A stretch of DNA of 64,000 nt, from NCBI RefSeq assembly GCF_021347895.1, contig NC_067123.1:1054001-1118000 (forward strand). The letters run 5' to 3'. The DNA is from Acanthochromis polyacanthus. Its lineage: Eukaryota > Chordata > Actinopteri > Pomacentridae. The number at the start of each line of letters is the position of its first letter. Positions within the stretch are counted from its first letter, which is position 1. The position numbers and the translations under genes are program-made. Shown piece by piece: positions 10,088 through 22,061 of this stretch. Under the pieces are notes generated by a model, which searched no databases, was not told the origin of the DNA, and saw nothing but the letters and a program-made list of their open reading frames with translations.

Positions 10088-10850
10088 AATGACCGACTGG
10101 GCTCATTTATGACCCACTATATGTTACACAGGAATACGTCTGCTTTAGTGCCTCTTTTTGTGCTTTCTTACCTATTCCACTCCACTGCAGTTTAAGATGG
10201 ATATTCTAAAGTAACCTTCTTTTATTATTGATAGATTTTAATCATTTGTGACTCAGAGCTAAAGTAAAACCAGATGAACAATATGATGCATTGTAAGAAC
10301 ACAATAACATTTATTTAGACACGCTTTGTCTGCCACGTCTTTTAAGACTTTATTCCTTTTGTTTCCTCAGTAAATCAAAAGCACATAAAAACAAAATGTA
10401 CACAAACATCTTGTCTGTATGTGTGCGATGTAACATGCAGAGAAGTGGCTGTGGATCAGGGGGTTGTGCTGTTGTGTCCTTGAACAGGAAGAGTGCTGCT
10501 CTTCCACTGGTGTATGAATGTGTGTAATGTTGGTGGTGGTCAGAGGGGTTGTAGGCGTCAGTCTGCCCCAGGGCAGCTGGGGCTAAAAATGTAGGTCTGC
10601 CAGCTATAGTGCACTGAAATGTAGAAATAAATAAATAAAACTAAGGCCTACAATAGTGAAAAACCCATTCATAAGTGACCCCAGACAAGTTTCCATTATC
10701 CTTGTCACACCAGTTGGCCGATCTCTACAAAAAACTATGAGCAGCTGTAGGACAAGTAGAATGACAAATTCATGGTAGGAAACATTTTTCAGATAAAAGA
10801 TATAAAAACGGCAAATATAATTATACGGCTGGAGTCATAAAAGACCCCAC
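10050..10850. repeat. unassigned dispersed-repeat-like segment inside the L2 fragment
   Basis: The L2 C-terminal coding sequence breaks off near 10,045, and a related run (a CTCAGTCCCTTT stretch followed by codons for RQLQTQLFREH) appears near 10,850. The intervening 800 bp contains words I associate with a dispersed fish repeat (GTCTGCCCCAGGGCAGCTG). No terminal repeats could be fixed. Confidence 0.35.
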
Positions 10851-11104
10851 TCAGTCCCTTTTTAGTTTTAAGAGACAACTGCAGACTCAGTTGTTCAGAG
10901 AACACCGAGACACTTAATCTGACTCCACCTTAGGGGTAGAATAAGTCAGGTGGTCCAAAACCCAGCACTTATTTAGAGCTGACAAAGTTAAAAAGAAGGG
11001 GGGTTGGCAATTCATCTGCAACTTGATGGCAACACCTTTGACCAATCACACTTTTGCACTTACTACAGGTTTTTCCTTATGTCTGAATTCTTGCTTGTGT
11101 TGTA

Positions 11105-12739
<1,635 letters not shown>

Positions 12740-13661
12740 TACGTCGCTTTGGACAAAAGTGTCTGCTAAATGAAACTGTAGAATTGTAGAATTGTAGAAT
12801 TGTCATCTTGGACAGGTTTTGACTCATGTTGGACATTTTCCGAGACAATTTGTCATTATTTGTCACGTTTTAAGTTACAAAATCTGAGTACTTTTAAACA
12901 TCTTTTGTGTCATGTCAAACTAATAAGTAGTTTGTGACAAATTCTGAGTCATTTTCGACAATTATTTGTGATTTACAACAAATTCTAAGTCATATTTGTG
13001 TAAACTGTAAGCCGTTTTGGGAAGACTTCTGTCCTTTGGAGCAGGTTTTGGACATTTTTTCTCGACAGTTCGTCATTTGAGACAAATGTTAAATCAATTT
13101 GGACAAACTTTGAGTGCTTCTGAACATTTGTTTTTGTCATTTCCAACAAATTTTAAGTGTATTTGAGTCATGCTGTGCATTTTCTTGTCATTTACGACTA
13201 AATCTGAGTAACCTTGGACACGTTTGGAATCATTTTGGACCAATTTTTTGTCATTTATGATAAACTTTACATCAGCTTGGTCAGATTTAAGTTCTTTCTA
13301 ACATGTTTCCAGTTGTTTTGGACAGACTTTGAGTTGTTTTAGACATTTATTTGTCATTTACGCTAAATTTTAAGAAATGTTAGCATAAATTGGAAGTGGT
13401 TTTGGGAAGACATTTGTCATTTCTGACAAGTTTCAGACAAATTCTCTTGTTTCTCTGTGCTGTTTAAAGTGTTTTCATGTGTTTGTGGTGCAGCTTTAGC
13501 TTCCAGTAAATCGTCTCTGTTTGTTTCCATCCTGTTGATGTCAGAGTGAGTGTGAAAACCACAAAGGTATCATCTTACCAAACGTCCTCTGCTATCAGAT
13601 GAAAATGTTTTTAGAATCACCACAAACCTCCTCCTCATTTTCCACCGAAGTGTCAGAGTTT

Positions 13662-13761
13662 NNNNNNNNNNNNNNNNNNNNNNNNNNNNNNNNNNNNNNN
13701 NNNNNNNNNNNNNNNNNNNNNNNNNNNNNNNNNNNNNNNNNNNNNNNNNNNNNNNNNNNNN
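13662..13761. other. assembly gap of exactly 100 N
   Basis: The gap is a placeholder of fixed size, so its true length is unknown. It separates ordinary interspersed-repeat DNA from the telomere-like ribozyme locus. Confidence 1.
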
Positions 13762-14003
13762 CATAAGAACCCAAGTATGGGACTATAAATAGCTAAAGTT
13801 AAAAAATCCGTATACGGGTAAACAAATTCATATTCCAAATACAGGTTTAAAAACAGATCTAAAAAATGACAAATATGTTAAAAAGGTAAAAACAGAGTTA
13901 AAAAGACTAAGTACAGTTTAAAAAGTTAAAAAACAGTTAAAAAAGACTAAGTATAGTTAAAAAACAATTCATACTTACCTGGATCCGGATGCTGTACAAA
14001 AAC

Positions 14004-14074
14004 CTGTGGAAAAAAGAAAAACAAGATCAATAATTCTAAAAGCAAAATAATGCAGATTGAAAACACATACTTAC
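14004..14074 (-). other. intron-like splice pair, minus strand, family A
   Basis: Read on the minus strand, a donor GTAAGTATG follows CCACGG. After 71 bases comes a pyrimidine-rich tract ending TTTTTTCCACAG. A second consensus donor (CCAG then GTAAGT) follows 25-27 bases later. No transcript is known from sequence alone. Confidence 0.35.
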
Positions 14075-14573
14075 CCGTGGATTCTTTGAGGCCGTGGTCC
14101 CTGGCATTGGACCTCCGAGGATGGACAGTGCACTACGGTTCCCTTCTTCGGAGGGGGCCTATCTTTTCCCCAACCTAACCCGCCCGTGCCTCCTCGACCG
14201 GGGTCCGTTGCTGGGGACCCCGGCCTCCGAATAAATCTGGCCCTAAATTTTAACCCCAATTGAGGAACCCCTAACCCAAATCTGATGCCCTAACCTTAAC
14301 TAGGAGACCCCTAACCCAAATTTGGAACTGATTTGGCCACCCAACCTATATTAAGGACCCCCTAAAGCCTAATTTCTAAGTCTAATTAGAGACCCCCAGC
14401 CCAGACCCTAAATCCTAACCCTAACCAGGGAACCCCTAGCCCCATTTCCTAAACTAAATTAAGTCCCCCAACAGCTAAATCTAAAAACAAAAAATCCCAC
14501 CCCCTATTAGCTAAAACTAAATTAGAAGCTAAAATAACCAAAACATATATAAGACTAACCTAGTATAAATACA

Positions 14574-14581
14574 AGCCAACT
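14574..14581 (+). promoter_or_regulatory. TATA box of family A unit
   Basis: TATAAATA about 155 bases before the ribozyme, in the same context (followed by ACAAGCCAACTCTGGCAC) as in the autonomous PLE. Confidence 0.5.
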
Positions 14582-14735
14582 CTGGCACTATTCATTTTAT
14601 GTTTTTCTTTTGACCGGGGTGGAGCTGTCTCCTTAGGGAGCCGCTGTATGGGGTAGCCCTCTCCTTAGTGGGAGCGCCACATGGGGCAAGCCACCTCCAT
14701 AGGGAGGTCGCAATATGGGGAGCCGTCAGTCAGAT

Positions 14736-14791
14736 GTGTGCGAGGCCTGAAGAAGACCCAAATTGCGGTCGAAACGTCGCCGGTAGCACAC
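14736..14791 (+). ncRNA. hammerhead-type ribozyme, family A
   Basis: Stem I: GTGTGC pairs with GCACAC and GGC with GCC. The core CTGAAGA is followed by one extra A, stem II GACC/GGTC, then GAAAC. Stem III is only AC/GT with no loop. Predicted cleavage is after GTC, between 14,778 and 14,779. Confidence 0.8.
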
Positions 14792-15089
14792 TTAGAAGCA
14801 CAGAAAAAGGGTAGACCCAAAATGCGAGTCCCAAACAATAGAAAAAAGAGAAAAGACAAGGACGGCACACAGGGATGGGTTGGTTTTTATATTTTATTTA
14901 TGATTACATATATAGCAAAGGCGATATCAGCATAAGAACCCAAGTATGGGACTATAAATAGCTAAAGTTAAAAAATCCGTATACGGGTAAACAAATTCAT
15001 ATTCCAAATACAGGTTTAAAAACAGATCTAAAAAATGACAAATATGTTAAAAAGGTAAAAACAGAGTTAAAAAGACTAAGTACAGTTTA

Positions 15090-15102
15090 GCCGGTAGCAC
15101 AC
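15090..15102 (+). ncRNA. 3' half of a hammerhead (post-cleavage end) at a unit junction
   Basis: The unit begins GCCGGTAGCACAC, which is exactly the sequence after the cleavage site of the intact family A ribozyme. The core and stem II are absent to its left. Confidence 0.75.
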
Positions 15103-15654
15103 TTAGAAGCACAGAAAAAGGGTAGACCCAAAATGCGAGTCCCCAAACAATAGAAAAAAAGAGAAAAGACAAGGACGGCACACAGGGATGGGTTGGTTTT
15201 TATATTTTATTTATGATTACATATATAGCAAAGGCGATATCAGCATAAGAACCCAAGTATGGGACTATAAATAGCTAAAGTTAAAAAATCCGTATACGGG
15301 TAAACAAATTCATATTCCAAATACAGGTTTAAAAACAGATCTAAAAAATGACAAATATGTTAAAAAGGTAAAAACAGAGTTAAAAAGACTAAGTACAGTT
15401 TAAAAAGTTAAAAAACAGTTAAAAAAGACTAAGTATAGTTAAAAAACAATTCATACTTACCTGGATCCGGATGCTGTACAAAAACCTGTGGAAAAAAGAA
15501 AACAAGATCAATAATTCTAAAAGCAAAATAATGCAGATTGAAAACACATACTTACCCGTGGATTCTTTGAGGCCGTGGTCCCTGGCATTGGACCTCCGAG
15601 GATGGACAGTGCACTACGGTTCCCTTCTTCGGAGGGGGCCTATCTTTTCCCCAA

Positions 15655-15698
15655 CCTAACCCTAACCCTAACCCTAACCCTAACCCTAACCCTAACCC
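15655..15698 (+). repeat. interstitial telomere repeats (CCTAAC), uninterrupted
   Basis: About 7.5 perfect CCTAAC repeats. On the left a family A unit ends at its own ACCTAACC; on the right family B starts in mid-monomer at CAGAACAATAG. The orientation is that of a chromosome's left end. Confidence 0.95.
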
Positions 15699-16110
15699 CA
15701 GAACAATAGAAATAATTCAAGACAAAGCGGCACACAGGGATGGGTTGGTTTATACTTATGATTTTTTATTACATATATAACAAAGGCGAAACCAGCATAA
15801 AAACCCAAATAAGGGATAATAAATAGCTAAAATTGGGCCTAAAAACAGGTGGAACCACATCTAAAAAACTAAACAGGTTAAAAGGTTTGAAACACAGTAA
15901 AAGGGTAGACCCAAATAGGAGTCCCCATTAGAAGAAGGGTAGACCAAATAGGAGTCCCCAGTAGAAGAGAGTTAAAGCTAAATATAGTTTAAAAACAGTT
16001 CACAGTTAAAAAGCTAAATACAGTTTAAAACAGTTTAAAAAGCTAAATACAGTTTAAAAACAAGTTCATACCTACCTGTACTTACCTGGATCCGGAACCT
16101 GTGGGAAAAC

Positions 16111-16179
16111 CTGTGGAGAGAAAAAACAAAATCAACAATTGGAAAAGCAAAGTGATGCATATATAAAGTAAATACTTAC
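16111..16179 (-). other. intron-like splice pair, minus strand, family B (repeated in each monomer)
   Basis: Minus strand: donor ACAG then GTAAGTATTT, 69 bases, then a pyrimidine-rich tract ending CTCTCCACAG, a 25-base exon-like piece, and another donor CCAG then GTAAGTAC. The same arrangement recurs in every B monomer and in family C. Confidence 0.35.
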
Positions 16180-16823
16180 CTGTAAAAGTCCCTGGCGGTG
16201 GTCCTCAACAGAGGATGGACAGTGCATTCCCGGTCCCCTTCTCAGAAGGGGGCTGATCTTTTCCCCTCACCTAACCCGCCAGTGCCTCCTCGACCGGGGT
16301 CCATCGCTGGGGACCCCGAGCCCCAATAGAGGCTTTCCTGACCTTAATCTGGCCTACTAACCCCAACTATGGGACCCCAACTCTAAATACATGACCCCAA
16401 TTAGGCCCTAACCTTAAGGTCCCCAACCCCAATTTGGACAACCCTCCCAGTATCTTATCCCTAACCTTAAGGCCCAGCCCTAAGGCCCATCCCTGACCCT
16501 AAGACCCCCTTTCTAAACCTAAGTAAGCCCCCTTAAAAAACTTAAACTAAATCAGAAGTTAAATAAACCCAAGAGATCCCCCCCTAAAAGGCTAAAACTA
16601 AATCAGAAGCTTTAAACTACAACAAATAGAAACAGGAGCCCGAAACCTAAATTAAGTAAAACTATAACTAAAGGAATACCAATAGAAGCCAACTCTGGCA
16701 TGGCTCATTTTATGTTTTTCTTTCGACTGGGGTGGATGGGAAGCCCTCTCCTTAGGGAGAGCGCCACATGGGGCAAGCCACCTTCATAGGGAGGTCGCAG
16801 TATGGGGAGCCGCAAGTCAGACA

Positions 16824-16879
16824 GTGTGCTAGGCCTGAGGAAGACCCAAATCGAGGTCGAAACGTCGCCGGTTGCACAC
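16824..16879 (+). ncRNA. hammerhead-type ribozyme, family B unit 1
   Basis: Stem I GTGTGC/GCACAC plus GGC/GCC; core CTGAGGA with an extra A; stem II GACC/GGTC with loop CAAATCGA; then GAAAC; cleavage after GTC at 16,866. Confidence 0.8.
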
Positions 16880-18118
16880 TTTAAACTCAGCAGAGAAGGG
16901 TAGACCAAATAGGAGTCCCCAAAGAAATGAAGAGGGTAGACCCAAATAGGAGTCCCCAAGAGTAAGGAGGGTAGACCCAAATAGGAGTCCCCAGAACAAT
17001 AGAAATAATTCAAGGACAAAGCGGCACACAGGGATGGGTTGGTTTATACTTATGATTTTTTATTACATATATAACAAAGGCGAAACCAGCATAAAAACCC
17101 AAATAAGGGATAATAAATAGCTAAAATTGGGCCTAAAAACAGGTGGAACCACATCTAAAAAACTAAACAGGTTAAAAGGTTTGAAACACAGTAAAAGGGT
17201 AGACCCAAATAGGAGTCCCCATTAGAAGAAGGGTAGACCAAATAGGAGTCCCCAGTAGAAGAGAGTTAAAGCTAAATATAGTTTAAAAACAGTTCACAGT
17301 TAAAAAGCTAAATACAGTTTAAAAACAGTTTAAAAAGCTAAATACAGTTTAAAAACAAGTTCATACCTACCTGTACTTACCTGGATCCGGAACCTGTGGG
17401 AAAACCTGTGGAGAGAAAAAACAAAATCAACAATTGGAAAAGCAAAGTGATGCATATATAAAGTAAATACTTACCTGTAAAAGTCCCTGGCGGTGGTCCT
17501 CAACAGAGGATGGACAGTGCATTCCCGGTCCCCTTCTCAGAAGGGGGCTGATCTTTTCCCCTCACCTAACCCGCCAGTGCCTCCTCGACCGGGGTCCATC
17601 GCTGGGGACCCCGAGCCCCAATAGAGGCTTTCCTGACCTTAATCTGGCCTACTAACCCCAACTATGGGACCCCAACTCTAAATACATGACCCCAATTAGG
17701 CCCTAACCTTAAGGTCCCCAACCCCAATTTGGACAACCCTCCCAGTATCTTATCCCTAACCTTAAGGCCCAGCCCTAAGGCCCATCCCTGACCCTAAGAC
17801 CCCCTTTCTAAACCTAAGTAAGCCCCCTTAAAAAACTTAAACTAAATCAGAAGTTAAATAAACCCAAGAGATCCCCCCCTAAAAGGCTAAAACTAAATCA
17901 GAAGCTTTAAACTACAACAAATAGAAACAGGAGCCCGAAACCTAAATTAAGTAAAACTATAACTAAAGGAATACCAATAGAAGCCAACTCTGGCATGGCT
18001 CATTTTATGTTTTTCTTTCGACTGGGGTGGATGGGAAGCCCTCTCCTTAGGGAGAGCGCCACATGGGGCAAGCCACCTTCATAGGGAGGTCGCAGTATGG
18101 GGAGCCGCAAGTCAGACA

Positions 18119-18174
18119 GTGTGCTAGGCCTGAGGAAGACCCAAATCGAGGTCGAAACGTCGCCGGTTGCACAC
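18119..18174 (+). ncRNA. hammerhead-type ribozyme, family B unit 2
   Basis: Same as unit 1; cleavage at 18,161. Confidence 0.8.
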
Positions 18175-19414
18175 TTTAAACTCAGCAGAGAAGGGTAGAC
18201 CAAATAGGAGTCCCCAAAGAAATGAAGAGGGTAGACCCAAATAGGAGTCCCCAAGAGTAAGGAGGGTAGACCCAAATAGGAGTCCCCAGAACAATAGAAA
18301 TAATTCAAGGACAAAGCGGCACACAGGGATGGGTTGGTTTATACTTATGATTTTTTATTACATATATAACAAAGGCGAAACCAGCATAAAAACCCAAATA
18401 AGGGATAATAAATAGCTAAAATTGGGCCTAAAAACAGGTGGAACCACATCTAAAAAAACTAAACAGGTTAAAAGGTTTGAAACACAGTAAAAGGGTAGAC
18501 CCAAATAGGAGTCCCCATTAGAAGAAGGGTAGACCAAATAGGAGTCCCCAGTAGAAGAGAGTTAAAGCTAAATATAGTTTAAAAACAGTTCACAGTTAAA
18601 AAGCTAAATACAGTTTAAAAACAGTTTAAAAAGCTAAATACAGTTTAAAAACAAGTTCATACCTACCTGTACTTACCTGGATCCGGAACCTGTGGGAAAA
18701 CCTGTGGAGAGAAAAAACAAAATCAACAATTGGAAAAGCAAAGTGATGCATATATAAAGTAAATACTTACCTGTAAAAGTCCCTGGCGGTGGTCCTCAAC
18801 AGAGGATGGACAGTGCATTCCCGGTCCCCTTCTCAGAAGGGGGCTGATCTTTTCCCCTCACCTAACCCGCCAGTGCCTCCTCGACCGGGGTCCATCGCTG
18901 GGGACCCCGAGCCCCAATAGAGGCTTTCCTGACCTTAATCTGGCCTACTAACCCCAACTATGGGACCCCAACTCTAAATACATGACCCCAATTAGGCCCT
19001 AACCTTAAGGTCCCCAACCCCAATTTGGACAACCCTCCCAGTATCTTATCCCTAACCTTAAGGCCCAGCCCTAAGGCCCATCCCTGACCCTAAGACCCCC
19101 TTTCTAAACCTAAGTAAGCCCCCTTAAAAAACTTAAACTAAATCAGAAGTTAAATAAACCCAAGAGATCCCCCCCTAAAAGGCTAAAACTAAATCAGAAG
19201 CTTTAAACTACAACAAATAGAAACAGGAGCCCGAAACCTAAATTAAGTAAAACTATAACTAAAGGAATACCAATAGAAGCCAACTCTGGCATGGCTCATT
19301 TTATGTTTTTCTTTCGACTGGGGTGGATGGGAAGCCCTCTCCTTAGGGAGAGCGCCACATGGGGCAAGCCACCTTCATAGGGAGGTCGCAGTATGGGGAG
19401 CCGCAAGTCAGACA

Positions 19415-19470
19415 GTGTGCTAGGCCTGAGGAAGACCCAAATCGAGGTCGAAACGTCGCCGGTTGCACAC
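19415..19470 (+). ncRNA. hammerhead-type ribozyme, family B unit 3
   Basis: Same as unit 1; cleavage at 19,457. Confidence 0.8.
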
Positions 19471-20710
19471 TTTAAACTCAGCAGAGAAGGGTAGACCAAA
19501 TAGGAGTCCCCAAAGAAATGAAGAGGGTAGACCCAAATAGGAGTCCCCAAGAGTAAGGAGGGTAGACCCAAATAGGAGTCCCCAGAACAATAGAAATAAT
19601 TCAAGGACAAAGCGGCACACAGGGATGGGTTGGTTTATACTTATGATTTTTTATTACATATATAACAAAGGCGAAACCAGCATAAAAACCCAAATAAGGG
19701 ATAATAAATAGCTAAAATTGGGCCTAAAAACAGGTGGAACCACATCTAAAAAAACTAAACAGGTTAAAAGGTTTGAAACACAGTAAAAGGGTAGACCCAA
19801 ATAGGAGTCCCCATTAGAAGAAGGGTAGACCAAATAGGAGTCCCCAGTAGAAGAGAGTTAAAGCTAAATATAGTTTAAAAACAGTTCACAGTTAAAAAGC
19901 TAAATACAGTTTAAAAACAGTTTAAAAAGCTAAATACAGTTTAAAAACAAGTTCATACCTACCTGTACTTACCTGGATCCGGAACCTGTGGGAAAACCTG
20001 TGGAGAGAAAAAACAAAATCAACAATTGGAAAAGCAAAGTGATGCATATATAAAGTAAATACTTACCTGTAAAAGTCCCTGGCGGTGGTCCTCAACAGAG
20101 GATGGACAGTGCATTCCCGGTCCCCTTCTCAGAAGGGGGCTGATCTTTTCCCCTCACCTAACCCGCCAGTGCCTCCTCGACCGGGGTCCATCGCTGGGGA
20201 CCCCGAGCCCCAATAGAGGCTTTCCTGACCTTAATCTGGCCTACTAACCCCAACTATGGGACCCCAACTCTAAATACATGACCCCAATTAGGCCCTAACC
20301 TTAAGGTCCCCAACCCCAATTTGGACAACCCTCCCAGTATCTTATCCCTAACCTTAAGGCCCAGCCCTAAGGCCCATCCCTGACCCTAAGACCCCCTTTC
20401 TAAACCTAAGTAAGCCCCCTTAAAAAACTTAAACTAAATCAGAAGTTAAATAAACCCAAGAGATCCCCCCCTAAAAGGCTAAAACTAAATCAGAAGCTTT
20501 AAACTACAACAAATAGAAACAGGAGCCCGAAACCTAAATTAAGTAAAACTATAACTAAAGGAATACCAATAGAAGCCAACTCTGGCATGGCTCATTTTAT
20601 GTTTTTCTTTCGACTGGGGTGGATGGGAAGCCCTCTCCTTAGGGAGAGCGCCACATGGGGCAAGCCACCTTCATAGGGAGGTCGCAGTATGGGGAGCCGC
20701 AAGTCAGACA

Positions 20711-20766
20711 GTGTGCTAGGCCTGAGGAAGACCCAAATCGAGGTCGAAACGTCGCCGGTTGCACAC
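20711..20766 (+). ncRNA. hammerhead-type ribozyme, family B unit 4
   Basis: Last ribozyme in a long monomer; cleavage at 20,753. Confidence 0.8.
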
Positions 20767-22005
20767 TTTAAACTCAGCAGAGAAGGGTAGACCAAATAGG
20801 AGTCCCCAAAGAAATGAAGAGGGTAGACCCAAATAGGAGTCCCCAAGAGTAAGGAGGGTAGACCCAAATAGGAGTCCCCAGAACAATAGAAATAATTCAA
20901 GGACAAAGCGGCACACAGGGATGGGTTGGTTTATACTTATGATTTTTTATTACATATATAACAAAGGCGAAACCAGCATAAAAACCCAAATAAGGGATAA
21001 TAAATAGCTAAAATTGGGCCTAAAAACAGGTGGAACCACATCTAAAAAAACTAAACAGGTTAAAAGGTTTGAAACACAGTAAAAGGGTAGACCCAAATAG
21101 GAGTCCCCATTAGAAGAAGGGTAGACCAAATAGGAGTCCCCAGTAGAAGAGAGTTAAAGCTAAATATAGTTTAAAAACAGTTCACAGTTAAAAGCTAAAT
21201 ACAGTTTAAAAACAGTTTAAAAAGCTAAATACAGTTTAAAAACAAGTTCATACCTACCTGTACTTACCTGGATCCGGAACCTGTGGGAAAACCTGTGGAG
21301 AGAAAAACAAAATCAACAATTGGAAAAGCAAAGTGATGCATATATAAAGTAAATACTTACCTGTAAAAGTCCCTGGCGGTGGTCCTCAACAGAGGATGGA
21401 CAGTGCATTCCCGGTCCCCTTCTCAGAAGGGGGCTGATCTTTTCCCCTCACCTAACCCGCCAGTGCCTCCTCGACCGGGGTCCATCGCTGGGACCCCGAG
21501 CCCCAATAGAGGCTTTCCTGACCTTAATCTGGCCTACTAACCCCAACTATGGGACCCCAAGTCTAAATACATGACCCCAATTAGGCCCTAACCTTAAGGT
21601 CCCCAACCCCAATTTGGATGACCCTCCCAGTATCTTATCCCTAACCTTAAGGCCCAGCCCTAAGGCCCATCCCTGACCCTAAGACCCCCTTTCTAAAGCT
21701 AAGTAAGTCCCCCTAAAAAACTAAAACTAAATCAGAAGTTGAATAAACCCAAGACAAATCCCCCCCTAAAAGGCTAAAACTAAATCAGAAGCTTGAATTT
21801 AAAACAAACAGTAACAGGAGCCCTAAACCTAAACTAAGTAAAACTATATCTAAAGTAATACTAATAGAAGCCAACTCTGGCATGGCTCATTTTATGTTTT
21901 TCTTTCGACCGGGGTAGATGGGAAGCCCTCTCCTTAGGGAGAGCGCCACATGGGGCAAGCCACCTCCATAGGGAGGTCGCAGTATGGGGAGCCGCAAGTC
22001 AGACA

Positions 22006-22061
22006 GTGTGCTAGGCCTGAGGAAGACCCAAATCGAGGTCGAAACGTCGCCGGTTGCACAC
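22006..22061 (+). ncRNA. hammerhead-type ribozyme, family B unit 5
   Basis: First of the ten in the 1,261-bp phase; cleavage at 22,048. Confidence 0.8.

Larger units (their letters stand above)
13762..15654 (+). repeat. family A ribozyme monomers (three partial units)
   Basis: Unit A1 (13,762-14,778) is cut by the gap. Unit A2 (14,779-15,089) runs from a predicted ribozyme cleavage site and is truncated. Unit A3 (15,090-15,654) starts exactly at the nucleotide after the predicted cleavage site. A complete monomer would hold a short ORF1-like segment (as at 14,100-14,175), a TAACC-rich degenerate region, a TATA box, leader hairpins, the hammerhead, and an AT-rich stretch with TTAAAAA repeats. 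A3 ends at ACCTAACC and merges into true telomere repeats. Overall identity between units is high. Confidence 0.8.
15699..21560 (+). repeat. family B tandem array, long monomers (1,295-1,296 bp)
   Basis: It starts as a partial monomer at CAGAACAATAG, with hammerheads spaced 1,295-1,296 bp. Order within a monomer after the ribozyme: three bulged-hairpin motifs, an AT-rich zone, two more hairpin motifs, GTTTAAAAACAG-type repeats, a minus-strand splice-like pair, an ORF1-like segment ending CACCTAACCCGCC, a TAACC-rich degenerate zone, and leader hairpins. Long monomers carry about 36 bp (around a GTTCACAGTTAAAAAG word) that is missing from the later type. The TATA box is decayed (ATACCAATA). No protein is encoded. 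Confidence 0.9.

Noticed and set aside
14681..15659. Short plus-strand ORFs in family A units (62-84 codons)
   Set aside because: They cross the ribozyme and leader hairpins or the ORF1-like remnant and splice-like words, are not shared in frame by other families, and lack protein character.
15655..15698. A functional chromosome terminus at this tract
   Set aside because: The tract is only 44 bases and has element sequence on both sides. It is at most a healed or former end.
16890..17260. CRISPR-like spacing of the 24-nt motif
   Set aside because: Spacers are short, irregular and identical between monomers, and the setting is a vertebrate mobile element.
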